Positions 8,572-16,846 of a stretch of 39,497 nucleotides of DNA are shown here, piece by piece. The stretch's first letter is position 1, and each line of letters starts with the position of its first letter. A program made the translations under genes and the position numbers. Source of the stretch: an uncultured Christensenella sp. (GTDB taxonomy: Bacteria > Bacillota > Clostridia > Christensenellales > Pumilibacteraceae); NCBI GenBank assembly GCA_910577435.1, contig CAJTLV010000010.1:3376-42872 (forward strand), written 5' to 3'. The notes below the pieces were generated by a model that was given only the letters and a program-made list of their open reading frames with translations, ran no database searches and was not told the DNA's origin.

Positions 8572-9959
8572 CTGTACGCCTTATCCTTGACCTCGTCGAG
8601 ATCGCCGACCATAAAGAACGCCGATTCGGGATATTTGTCAGCTTCCCCGTTGAGTATTGCCGAAAAACATTCGAGCGTGGTTTTAAGCGGAACATACCGT
8701 CCCTCCATTCCGGTAAAACCTTTTGCAACGGAAAGCGGCTGTGAAAAAAAGCGTTGCAATTTACGCGCGCGGTGAACGAGCGCTTTATCCTCTTCGGACA
8801 GTTCATCCATTCCGAGTATGGAAATTATATCACTGAGATCGTTATATCTTTGAAGCGTCGATTGGACGGCGCGCGCCACATTGTAATGCTCTGCGCCGAG
8901 TATCGATTTTTCGAGTATTCGGCTGGTAGATTGCAACGGATCGACTGCGGGATAAATGCCCTGCTCGACTATCTTGCGGCTCAACACCGTAGTTGCATCG
9001 AGGTGCGAGAAAATAGCGGCTGGCGCGGGATCGGTAAGATCGTCCGCAGGCACGTAAACTGCCTGTATCGATGTGATAGACCCGTTTTTGGTCGTTGCGA
9101 TACGCTCTTCGAGCGCGCCGAGTTCTGAAGCTAGCGTCGGTTGATAGCCGACTGCCGACGGCAGTCTGCCAAGCAATGCAGACACTTCGGATCCGGCCTG
9201 TATATAGCGGTAAATATTATCTATAAACAGCAAAACATCCTTATTCATCTCGTCGCGGAAATATTCGGCGACGGTAAGTCCCGTAAGTGCCGTACGCATA
9301 CGCGAGCCAGGCGGTTCGTTCATCTGTCCGAACACAAGCGCCGTTTTGTCAAGCACGCCGCTTTCCGTCATATCGCTTATCATCTCGAACCCCTCGCGGC
9401 TACGCTCGCCCACACCCGTGAATATCGAATATCCGCAGTGTTCTTTGGCAACATTATGAATAAGTTCCATTATAAGTACGGTTTTACCGACGCCTGCACC
9501 GCCGAACAGTCCGATTTTTCCGCCTTTAAGATACGGAGCGATAAGATCGATGACCTTTATCCCCGTTTCCATTATTTCAACGCCCTGCTTTTGTTCGTAG
9601 AATTCGGGTGCGCGACGGTGGATCGACCTGTGTGTTTCGGCGTTGATCTCGCCTTTTCCGTCTATAGGTTCGCCCAAAACGTTCATAACGCGGCCGAGAA
9701 CCCTCTCGCCGACGGGTACGGAGATCGGATGTCCCGTTCCGTACGCTTTCATTCCGCGCATAAGGCCTTCGCTCGGTTCGAGCGAAATGCAACGCGCAGT
9801 CGACGGCGGAATATGGCTCATAACTTCGAGCGTGACAAAACCTTCTCCCGTGTCGATCAAAACTTTTTCGTATATTTTCGGCAACTGCGTCTCGAATTTT
9901 ACATCCACTACCGGACCGAGAACAACGCATACACTACCGCAATTAGCCTCTTTTTTCAT
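8568..9959 (-). CDS. atpD: F1 ATP synthase beta subunit
   Basis: Catalytic subunit. 463 residues, full length. Walker A GGAGVGKTVLI, the catalytic GERSREG loop, the Walker B strand LLFIDNIYRYIQAG, and the conserved AIYVPADDLTDPAP-like segment (here AVYVPADDLTDPAP) are all intact. The Walker B region reads DNIYRYIQAGSEVSALLGRLPSAVGYQPTL in the gene, where 'NIFRFTQAG' is usual; the Phe-to-Tyr changes are mild. The ATG shares ATGA with the atpG stop. No frameshift. Confidence 0.97.
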   Translation of the reverse strand: MKKEANCGSVCVVLGPVVDVKFETQLPKIYEKVLIDTGEGFVTLEVMSHIPPSTARCISLEPSEGLMRGMKAYGTGHPISVPVGERVLGRVMNVLGEPIDGKGEINAETHRSIHRRAPEFYEQKQGVEIMETGIKVIDLIAPYLKGGKIGLFGGAGVGKTVLIMELIHNVAKEHCGYSIFTGVGERSREGFEMISDMTESGVLDKTALVFGQMNEPPGSRMRTALTGLTVAEYFRDEMNKDVLLFIDNIYRYIQAGSEVSALLGRLPSAVGYQPTLASELGALEERIATTKNGSITSIQAVYVPADDLTDPAPAAIFSHLDATTVLSRKIVEQGIYPAVDPLQSTSRILEKSILGAEHYNVARAVQSTLQRYNDLSDIISILGMDELSEEDKALVHRARKLQRFFSQPLSVAKGFTGMEGRYVPLKTTLECFSAILNGEADKYPESAFFMVGDLDEVKDKAYS

Positions 9960-10789
9960 TTTTTGTCTCCTTGAACGGACAACGCCTGCGTAGAGCCGAT
10001 TATCTCGGTTATCTGTTCCGTGACCTTGCTTTGCCGCGCTCGGTTATATTCTACCGAAAGCGCCGCTATCATCTCATCGGCGTTTTTCGTGGATGAGGAC
10101 ATTGCCGCGCGTCTCGCGCTGTGTTCTGCCGCCGCACTTGACACAATCGCGCCGTAAATACTTCCCCCGATATACAGCGGAATAAACCTTTCGAGAACTT
10201 CGCTCGGCGACGGCTCAAACTCAAACTTTTGCCCAGACTTTTCCGCGTACATATCCCTTTTAGGCGGGAACAACGAAACCGAAACGGGTTGCCACGCCGC
10301 GTGCGAGACCATCTTCGTATAAATTATCTTTATCGGTGAGTTCTTCGTCTCGAATATGCCGTACACGTAATCTGCAATGCGTCTTGCCGAGACGAAATCG
10401 GGCGAATACACTGCTCCGACAAAATCACGGTTAACATTGTTCCGACCCGCGTAATGCTCCGAGACCGTCTGTCCGACACACACTATCTCGGCGTCGTCTG
10501 CGATCTCGGCATCCGCAAGCCGCAGTACATCGTGATTGAACGAACCGCATAACCCTTTATCGGACGCGATGACGATTACCGTCGGCGCGCCTGTCGCTTC
10601 GGGAATAACTCCGCCGCTCAAAATTTCACAGGCCACAGCAGACAGCATATCGAAATATTCACGACTGCTCTCGTACGTTTCGAGCGATTTGCGCATTTTC
10701 GACACGGAAATCGTCTCCATAGCGCCCGTTATTTGCCGTGTCTGTTTGACCGATGCTATGCGACGTTTTATGTCGGACAGGTTATTCAT
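9956..10789 (-). CDS. atpG: F1 ATP synthase gamma subunit
   Basis: Rotor shaft of F1. 277 residues, normal length. Starts with the classic SDIKRRIASVKQTRQITGAMETISVSKMRK coiled-coil signature in the gene, has the VIASDKGLCGSFNHDVLR segment, and ends with the paired C-terminal helix containing MSSSTKNADEMI and YNRARQSKVTEQITEIIGS. The ATG overlaps the atpA stop as ATGA. Confidence 0.96.
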   Translation of the reverse strand: MNNLSDIKRRIASVKQTRQITGAMETISVSKMRKSLETYESSREYFDMLSAVACEILSGGVIPEATGAPTVIVIASDKGLCGSFNHDVLRLADAEIADDAEIVCVGQTVSEHYAGRNNVNRDFVGAVYSPDFVSARRIADYVYGIFETKNSPIKIIYTKMVSHAAWQPVSVSLFPPKRDMYAEKSGQKFEFEPSPSEVLERFIPLYIGGSIYGAIVSSAAAEHSARRAAMSSSTKNADEMIAALSVEYNRARQSKVTEQITEIIGSTQALSVQGDKK

Positions 10790-12705
10790 TTATTACTGTC
10801 CTCCGTATCGGAATCGGATGCCGCACGCTCGATCTTTACCTTATATTCCGAGTTTTTAGACAATCCGTCCTTCAAAAAATACGCGGCATAATCGTTTACC
10901 GCTTCCTCGATGCGAATACCCATATCCATAGTGATCTCGCCGCCGGATTTGATGTGCTTTACAATATCGGAATTATTTATATCGAAATATTTTATGAACT
11001 TGTCTTTGAACTCTGTCACCCGAGCAACGGGAATGTTTTGCAAAAGCTCTTTCGTAGTTACATACAAAAGAACGATCTGGTGCGCGGCTTCCATCGGAGC
11101 GTGTACATCCTGCTTCAATATCTCGTTAGTGCGCTTCCCCTGTTCAAGCATTCTTGCCGTAGACGCGTCGAGATCGGCACCGAACTGCGCGAACACAGCG
11201 AGTTCCCGATACTGAGACAAATCCAGCCTGAGTTTGCCCGAAACCTTTCGCATAGCTTTGGTCTGCGCGCTCGATCCGACACGCGATACAGACAATCCGA
11301 CATTAATTGCCGGACGCACACCCGCATTGAACAGGTCGCTTTCGAGATATATCTGACCGTCCGTTATCGAAATTATGTTCGTCGGGATATACGCCGAAAT
11401 ATCGCCGGCAAGGGTCTCCACTATCGGAAGCGCGGTGATCGAGGCACCGCCGAGTTCGTCCGATAATTTTGCGGCACGTTCGAGAAGCCGTGAATGCAAA
11501 TAAAATATGTCGCCCGGAAAAGCCTCGCGTCCGGGCGGACGTTTAAGAAGAAGGCTCATCGCGCGATACGCAACGGCGTGCTTTGAAAGATCGTCGTAAA
11601 CGATCAAAACGTCCTTCCCCGAATACATAAATTCTTCGGCAATGGCGCACCCGGCATACGGCGCTATATATTGAAGCGGCGCACTGTCGTGCGCGGTAGC
11701 GCACACGACAACGGTGTAATCCATAGCGCCGCGTTCGGTCAAAGTGTTCACTACCGTCGCGACCGACGAGGATTTTTGTCCTATGGCGACGTAAATGCAA
11801 ATTACGTCCTTACCTTTTTGATTGATTATCGTATCTACGGCTATCGACGTTTTGCCGGTCTGCCTGTCGCCTATTATAAGCTCTCGCTGACCGCGCCCTA
11901 TCGGTATCATCGAGTCGACGGAAAGAAGTCCCGTCAATAAAGGCGTGTTCACCTTACCCCTGTCCTTTATCGGCGGTGCGGGCGCTTCTATCGGGCGGTA
12001 CTTTTCCGAACGGAAATCGCCCATTCCGTCTATAGGTTTTCCGAGAGGGTTTACGACCCTGCCCAAAAGCCTATCGCCTACCGGCACGGACACTATCATT
12101 CCCGTCGTCTTTACGAGCATATGCGCAGACACCTTGTCCTCGTCGTCGAGGACTATCGCACCCACCTTATCCTGTTCGAGACTTAATACTATCGCCCGCG
12201 CGCCGTTTTCGACTACCAGCATTTCGCCGTATTCTGCGCGCGAAAGTCCGTTGACCAGTATCACGCCGTCGCCGCAAAACTCGACGCTGCCGGCGTGACG
12301 AACGTCGAAAGCTTTTTCAAACCCATCGACACTGCTTTTAAGTTCCGCGTCGACCTTTTGCTTGATGTCTGCGGCAGACAACTCGTTGTCGGCGTTTTCG
12401 GACTTTTTTGTTTTCGTGACGCGCTTGACACGCTTTTTCTCGCTGACTTTCAAAATCTCGGACTCGGCATATTTACCTGCCGCGATATAGTCGGTGTCTA
12501 TTTTATCTACTTGCGAGCGAAGCGTGCCGTCGTAATATTTATCTCCGTCTACTACGAGAATTCCGCCGATTACAGACTTGTCGATCTTGTACGCAAAATC
12601 GACGCTCTCACCTTTATGCTTGGATGAGAACAGTTTTTCGATACGCGCCGTCTCTTTTTGAGTAAGCGGTTTTGCGGATGTTATCTCGATCTTGCGAACG
12701 GACAT
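10786..12705 (-). CDS. atpA: F1 ATP synthase alpha subunit with N-terminal delta (OSCP) C-domain fusion
   Basis: 639 residues, about 130 more than a normal alpha. Residues 108-639 are a complete alpha subunit (Walker A GDRQTGKT at 279-286, PAINVGLSVSRVGSSAQ near 460). Residues 1-75 match the C-terminal domain of the delta subunit: ITSAKPLTQKETARIEKLF, then IDKSVIGGILVVDGDKYYDGTLRSQVDKI in the gene, the delta signature 'D-x-S/L-I-G-G ... G-D ... D-G/A-S-x-R ... L'. Residues 76-107 are a Lys-rich linker. The ATG at 12705 shares one base with the atpF stop (TGATG) and has a GGAGG site 7 bases upstream; the start is therefore at the fusion end, not at alpha. No stop or frameshift separates the parts. 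No separate atpH exists in the operon. Confidence 0.95.
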   Translation of the reverse strand: MSVRKIEITSAKPLTQKETARIEKLFSSKHKGESVDFAYKIDKSVIGGILVVDGDKYYDGTLRSQVDKIDTDYIAAGKYAESEILKVSEKKRVKRVTKTKKSENADNELSAADIKQKVDAELKSSVDGFEKAFDVRHAGSVEFCGDGVILVNGLSRAEYGEMLVVENGARAIVLSLEQDKVGAIVLDDEDKVSAHMLVKTTGMIVSVPVGDRLLGRVVNPLGKPIDGMGDFRSEKYRPIEAPAPPIKDRGKVNTPLLTGLLSVDSMIPIGRGQRELIIGDRQTGKTSIAVDTIINQKGKDVICIYVAIGQKSSSVATVVNTLTERGAMDYTVVVCATAHDSAPLQYIAPYAGCAIAEEFMYSGKDVLIVYDDLSKHAVAYRAMSLLLKRPPGREAFPGDIFYLHSRLLERAAKLSDELGGASITALPIVETLAGDISAYIPTNIISITDGQIYLESDLFNAGVRPAINVGLSVSRVGSSAQTKAMRKVSGKLRLDLSQYRELAVFAQFGADLDASTARMLEQGKRTNEILKQDVHAPMEAAHQIVLLYVTTKELLQNIPVARVTEFKDKFIKYFDINNSDIVKHIKSGGEITMDMGIRIEEAVNDYAAYFLKDGLSKNSEYKVKIERAASDSDTEDSNK

Positions 12706-13223
12706 CAATTATCCTCCCAATCCGACAAAACCTGTTCTATAAGCTCGGAATTGTCCTCGTCCGTTATTTCGCGTTCGAGAAGTTTTTCCGTAATCTGAAC
12801 CGCAAGCGTATTCACGCTGTCGCGGTATTCGTTTTTGAGTTGTTCTTTTTGATATAGCGCATCGCGCTTTGCAGACGCTACGATCGCCTGAGCCTGTTCC
12901 TGCGCCTCCGAAACGATCGCGTCGGCACGCTCCTGCGCGGCGATAGCTGCATTGGCGGCGATACGGGCGTTTTCCGATTTCATTTCTTCCAATGTCTTGT
13001 CGTAATCGGCGCGTAGTGTCTCGCTCTCCTTTTTGAGCTTTTCGTTTTCTTCGAAGGTCGCGTCAATCGCTTCACGCTTGTTTTTTATCATACGCTTAAT
13101 CGGACGGTACAATAAAAGTACCAGTCCGCCTATAAGAATGAGAAGGTTTATCGCATAAAACAATATCGACTGCCAACCCAATCCGAGCGTCTTGAAGATA
13201 TTATCACTTAAAAACAGAACCAT
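12705..13223 (-). CDS. atpF: Fo ATP synthase b subunit
   Basis: Peripheral stalk. 172 residues, standard length, with one N-terminal membrane segment (about 18-40, SILFYAINLLILIGGLVLLLY) followed by a long charged helix rich in Ala/Glu/Lys that should dimerise. The C-terminal end (LAVQITEKLLEREITDEDNSELIEQ) is a normal b terminus, so the missing delta N-terminal domain has not been moved here. Its stop codon overlaps the atpA ATG. Confidence 0.95.
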   Translation of the reverse strand: MVLFLSDNIFKTLGLGWQSILFYAINLLILIGGLVLLLYRPIKRMIKNKREAIDATFEENEKLKKESETLRADYDKTLEEMKSENARIAANAAIAAQERADAIVSEAQEQAQAIVASAKRDALYQKEQLKNEYRDSVNTLAVQITEKLLEREITDEDNSELIEQVLSDWEDN

Positions 13224-13236
13224 AATCTTTCGCTCT

Positions 13237-13503
13237 TTACATAACGATAAGCATTATCGCAATGAAAACGCCGTATATAGCCGTTGTTTCGCAGAAAGCA
13301 AGACCTATAAAAAGCGTCGAGCGAATTTGCTTATGCGCTTCGGGCTGACGCGCGATACCCTCGACGGCCTTACCCGTCGAAATACCCATACCGAGTCCCG
13401 CGCCTATACAAGCAAGCGCGGCGATACCGGCGCCCAGCGCCGCCATTCCTTCCAAACCGAGAAGGGATATAACGGGCATAATCGAATTTACCAAAAATTG
13501 CAT
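13237..13503 (-). CDS. atpE: Fo ATP synthase c subunit
   Basis: Proteolipid of the rotor ring, 88 residues, two membrane helices joined by the polar loop RQPE (52-55). The ion-binding carboxylate is E72 in FCETTAIYG. The position that holds Gln in Na+-type rings (Ilyobacter Q32) is M39 here (GLGMGISTGKA), while Thr follows the Glu and Tyr lies four on, as in Na+ rings. On balance the loss of Gln favours protons, but this is inference. Confidence 0.95.
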   Translation of the reverse strand: MQFLVNSIMPVISLLGLEGMAALGAGIAALACIGAGLGMGISTGKAVEGIARQPEAHKQIRSTLFIGLAFCETTAIYGVFIAIMLIVM

Positions 13504-13516
13504 AACGACCTCCGAT

Positions 13517-14176
13517 TTACTCTATTGCTTCATTGATGAAGTTCATTGACAGGAACATAAACACATAGGACTGAATGAGCGCGTGGAACAGCGTAAACAA
13601 CGGTTCCAATACCGCAGGCAATACATACGGAAAAAATCCGTAAACAATCTCCATTATCAAATAGCCGGAAAAAACACTGCCGAACAATCTGAGCGCCATC
13701 GAAAAAGGCACTACGCAGTCGGTGATAAGCGGTATCACGGGCGCAAAATGTTTCAGCCGCCGTGCGCGGTGCTTTACGATTCCCAATACCTGCACCATCA
13801 AAAACGTCACGGCGCCGAAAACTAAATCGCAGTTGAGATCGCTGAGCGGCGACCGCAGTCCGAATAACTCTATCAAAACGCCGAACATAATATACGCAGA
13901 ACAGCAGAAGTATATAGGTCCGACGCTCTTGGAATATTTTTCGGTCAGCTCTTCCGAATCGGTTACGAACATACCGACCGCCCACTCCAAGAACATTCTG
14001 AGTGCGGACACTTTACGCACGTCTTTTTCCCACTTCGGGATCAAGAATATGCGCACGACCGCCGCGAATATCAACAGTAAAACCGTCACGATAACCGATG
14101 AAAACATCGTGACCGTGAAATCGAAATTACCTATCTTATAAAGCACCTTAGGTGCGATTTGCGGTAAATCGGCCAT
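13517..14176 (-). CDS. atpB: Fo ATP synthase a subunit
   Basis: Stator channel protein with about five or six membrane helices. 219 residues from the chosen ATG. The essential arginine lies in ALRLFGSVFSGY; the usual motif is LRLFGN..AGE, so Asn is Ser and the Glu is Tyr. The last helix (ALIQSYVFMFLSMNFINEAIE in the gene) is normal. I chose the ATG at 14176 over an upstream in-frame TTG because that TTG lies inside the -35 hexamer of the promoter. No ribosome binding site is present; the predicted transcription start is at or one base before the ATG. First gene of the operon; no atpI precedes it. Confidence 0.92.
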   Translation of the reverse strand: MADLPQIAPKVLYKIGNFDFTVTMFSSVIVTVLLLIFAAVVRIFLIPKWEKDVRKVSALRMFLEWAVGMFVTDSEELTEKYSKSVGPIYFCCSAYIMFGVLIELFGLRSPLSDLNCDLVFGAVTFLMVQVLGIVKHRARRLKHFAPVIPLITDCVVPFSMALRLFGSVFSGYLIMEIVYGFFPYVLPAVLEPLFTLFHALIQSYVFMFLSMNFINEAIE

Positions 14177-14183
14177 TGCAATA

Positions 14184-14212
14184 GTTATAACACTTTGATA
14201 CGAGGAATGCAA
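14184..14212 (-). promoter_or_regulatory. Promoter of the atp operon (apparently leaderless)
   Basis: Minus strand: TTGCAT (14207-14212), 17-base spacer ending in TGT, then TATAAC (14184-14189), an extended -10. Only 7 bases separate the -10 from the atpB ATG, so transcription should begin at about the start codon. Confidence 0.75.
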
Positions 14213-14292
14213 CTGTTTTGTGAACGATTACTATGTATTTTCGGTAATATTCGGCAAAAAAATTTCTATGTGTATTTGCCGTTACGAGTCGA

Positions 14293-14676
14293 TCATCTGC
14301 AATTCAAATAGCAATCGAATGCGTTTTCTATATGATTTACGGTATTATCGTTCAAATAAACTTCAACTACATCAAACCGCACGGGAATATTAAATAAACG
14401 AAACTTCTTGATGTACTGCGACGTGACTTGCGAAATCTTTTTCACTTTTTCGTGTCCCACCGCTTCGGCAGGAGTGCCGTATTTAAGCGACAAACGCGAT
14501 TTGACCTCTACCGCAATGAGCGTGCGCTCGTCTGTGGCGAAAATATCCACTTCGCCGATGTCTGTGGTAAAATTTCTGTCGAGCACACGGTAGCCGTGCG
14601 TTTCCAAATATTTTGCGGCTATGTCCTCGCCTTGTTTGCCGTGCGCGTTAACTCGTTTTTTACGAATTCCTATCAT
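14293..14676 (-). CDS. YraN family (UPF0102) endonuclease-like protein
   Basis: 127 residues. The fold is nuclease-like: AAKYLETHGYRVLDRNF, then GEVDIFATDERTLIAVEVKSR, which contains the E-x-D ... E-V-K pattern of Holliday-junction-resolvase-like enzymes. Function of the family is unproven. It follows rnhB with a 4-base overlap (rnhB-yraN is a standard Bacillota pair) and closes the superoperon before the atp promoter. Confidence 0.9.
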   Translation of the reverse strand: MIGIRKKRVNAHGKQGEDIAAKYLETHGYRVLDRNFTTDIGEVDIFATDERTLIAVEVKSRLSLKYGTPAEAVGHEKVKKISQVTSQYIKKFRLFNIPVRFDVVEVYLNDNTVNHIENAFDCYLNCR

Positions 14677-15335
14677 ACCGCATTCTCCCCGTCAAGTGCG
14701 CTCACGTCTATAAAATTACCTATAAACGAACGCCTGTGTTCTGCCGTAGCACCGTACTTTTTAAGCGCCTCTATGTGTGCCGCCGTACCGTAACCCTTGT
14801 TTTTCGCAAAGCCGTACATCGGAAACTCTTCGTCCAGCCTGCGCATAAGCCGATCGCGCGCAACCTTAGCGATGATCGACGCCACCGCAACCGAATAGCT
14901 GTTGGCGTCGCCTTTGACAATAGGCGCATACGGAACAGATATGTCCAAACCTTTTACCGCGTCGACTATAGCGAAATCGGGTTTTTCTTTAAGTCCCTCG
15001 ACGGCGCGTTTCATACCGAGTTTAGTCGCTTCCAGAATATTAATTCTGTCGATCGTCTCTCTGTCGATAAAAACCAAACAATAATCGGCTATACGTATTA
15101 TATCTTCGTACAGCTTTTCTCTCTTGCTCTCGTTTAGCTTTTTGCTGTCGTCTACGCCGAACAAAGGCACTTCCGACGGCATTATGCAAGCACATACCGA
15201 AACGGGGCCGGCAAGCGGTCCGCGTCCCGCCTCGTCAACGCCGCACACAGTTTCGTATCCGAACGAATTATCGAACGCGATCATTCGCGCCGCACGTTCC
15301 ACATCGGTCTCTCGAACTTTAGACGGCTTATCCAT
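14673..15335 (-). CDS. rnhB: Ribonuclease HII
   Basis: Removes RNA from RNA-DNA hybrids and single ribonucleotides from DNA. 220 residues from the ATG at 15335, chosen over an upstream GTG because a GGAG site sits 7 bases before the ATG. Catalytic motif GVDEAGRGPLAGP supplies the first Asp-Glu pair; DDSKKL and the later VDAVKGLD and KGDANSYSVAVASIIAKVARD carry the remaining acidic and substrate residues. Overlaps ylqF by 8 bases. Confidence 0.95.
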   Translation of the reverse strand: MDKPSKVRETDVERAARMIAFDNSFGYETVCGVDEAGRGPLAGPVSVCACIMPSEVPLFGVDDSKKLNESKREKLYEDIIRIADYCLVFIDRETIDRINILEATKLGMKRAVEGLKEKPDFAIVDAVKGLDISVPYAPIVKGDANSYSVAVASIIAKVARDRLMRRLDEEFPMYGFAKNKGYGTAAHIEALKKYGATAEHRRSFIGNFIDVSALDGENAV

Positions 15336-16161
15336 ACGCACGCTCCAAACATATTTTGCCGAGTCTACCTTTTCTGAAATCGTCGATAAGCGCGGCGGCG
15401 GCTCTGTCGTAATCGCACCCGCCGCCCCGTATCTTGAAGCCTCGCGCCGCTGCGATCACTTCCAATCCTTCCGCACCGACGATCTCCGCACCGTACCGTG
15501 CGATCAATATCGCCGGATCTATTCCGTTCAGCCTTTCGATAAGTTCCACAGCAAGCTCGCCGCTATCTATCACTTCATCGCGAATACTGCCGATTATGGC
15601 GAGATTAACGCCGACACGCCTATCCGTGATTTTCGGATACAGCGTTCCAGGTGTATCGAGAACGTCCAGCGTCTCGTCGACTCTCGCCCATTTCGCCGCA
15701 CGCGTAACTCCCGCCTTGTCGCCCGTAACGAGCCGAGCTTTTCCGCACAGACTGTTGATGACTGTCGATTTACCCGTATTCGGCACGCCCAAAACAAGTG
15801 CGCGGACGTGCCTGTTGAGTCCGCGATTTTCCTGTTTTTCGATCGTCGATCTGCACGCAGTCTTTATTGCGGACAGGATCTTTTTCCGCGACGAACTGTC
15901 GGTGCCGTCTATCGCTATTGCGATGCGGTTGCCGCTCGACAGTTTATTCACCCACGCACCGACTTCGCTCTCAGGCGCAGTATCGGCTTTATTCAGCACG
16001 TATACGATCGGAACGGAGATCATAGCGTCGAATTTCGGGTTAAAGCACGAACGTACGGCACGGCAATCGAGCACGTAAAGAACGCAATCGCTTATGCGAA
16101 GATTGTTCTCGATTTCGCGCGTCGACTTTGCCATATGTCCGGGAAACCAATTAATCTCCAT
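15328..16161 (-). CDS. ylqF: Ribosome biogenesis GTPase YlqF/RbgA
   Basis: Circularly permuted GTPase needed for late 50S assembly. 277 residues. The order of G motifs is permuted as expected: G4 NKAD first, then G1 GVPNTGKST, then G3 DTPG. The N-terminal INWFPGHMAKS is the family signature. A GAGAGG site lies 8 bases before the ATG; the 5' end overlaps trmD by 11 bases. In Bacillus rplS lies between trmD and this gene; here it is absent. Confidence 0.95.
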   Translation of the reverse strand: MEINWFPGHMAKSTREIENNLRISDCVLYVLDCRAVRSCFNPKFDAMISVPIVYVLNKADTAPESEVGAWVNKLSSGNRIAIAIDGTDSSSRKKILSAIKTACRSTIEKQENRGLNRHVRALVLGVPNTGKSTVINSLCGKARLVTGDKAGVTRAAKWARVDETLDVLDTPGTLYPKITDRRVGVNLAIIGSIRDEVIDSGELAVELIERLNGIDPAILIARYGAEIVGAEGLEVIAAARGFKIRGGGCDYDRAAAALIDDFRKGRLGKICLERAYG

Positions 16162-16846
16162 CGCCCGAACCTCTCTTCGCTTCCAGCAGATCGGCGCGCC
16201 TTGCGGCTGTCAGTTCGAGACTGCACTCGCGCCGAAATTTATCAATTTCCTTATGGTTGCCGCTCAAAAGAACTTCGGGAACTTTCATACCCATAAATTC
16301 CGGCGGACGCGTATATTGCGGATATTCGAGCAATCCGTCACCGAAACTGTCGGTCTCGTGAGACTCTGCACAGCCTAGCACGCCGTCCACAAAACGCGCC
16401 GCCGCGTCCACTACGACCATAGCGGCAAGCTCGCCGCCGGACAGTACGTAATCGCCGACCGAAATCTCACGGTCTATACAAAGATCGATCACCCGTTGAT
16501 CCACACCCTCGTAATGTCCGCAGAGAATCAGTATTTTGTCGAACCCGCCGAGTTCTCTGGCGATCCCGTCGCTCAGCCTTTCTCCCGACGGCGACATATA
16601 TATGCGAAGATACTCGTGATCCGGATCAACAGCGTTTATACAATCGAAAATCGGCTGTGCGGTCATAATCATACCGGCACCGCCGCCATACGGCGTATCG
16701 TCGCACTTGCCGTGCTTGTCCTTAGAATACGCCCGAATATCAACAGCCTCGAAATCGAGTATGCCGTTCTTTATCGCGCGACCGATGATGCTCTCGCCCA
16801 AACAGCCGAACATTGCAGGGAACAACGTAAGCACCCTAATCTTCAT
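16151..16846 (-). CDS. trmD: tRNA (guanine37-N1)-methyltransferase TrmD
   Basis: Adds m1G37 next to the anticodon and prevents +1 frameshifting. 231 residues from MKIRVLTLFPAMF, the conserved N-terminus; the longer open frame upstream is not TrmD-like. The trefoil-knot SAM site is seen in PYGGGAGMIMTAQP, CGHYEGVDQRVID and the SVGDYVLSGGELAA stretch, and catalytic residues in ETDSFGDGLLEYPQYTRP. Overlaps rimM by 11 bases. Confidence 0.96.
   Translation of the reverse strand: MKIRVLTLFPAMFGCLGESIIGRAIKNGILDFEAVDIRAYSKDKHGKCDDTPYGGGAGMIMTAQPIFDCINAVDPDHEYLRIYMSPSGERLSDGIARELGGFDKILILCGHYEGVDQRVIDLCIDREISVGDYVLSGGELAAMVVVDAAARFVDGVLGCAESHETDSFGDGLLEYPQYTRPPEFMGMKVPEVLLSGNHKEIDKFRRECSLELTAARRADLLEAKRGSGDGD

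Noticed and set aside
14213..14292. Terminator after yraN
   Set aside because: Only GGCAAA with TTTGCC around a long AT loop; no convincing stem plus T-run.
15124..16296. 390-codon open frame on the plus strand
   Set aside because: Shadow of rnhB and ylqF; no ribosome binding site and no motif.
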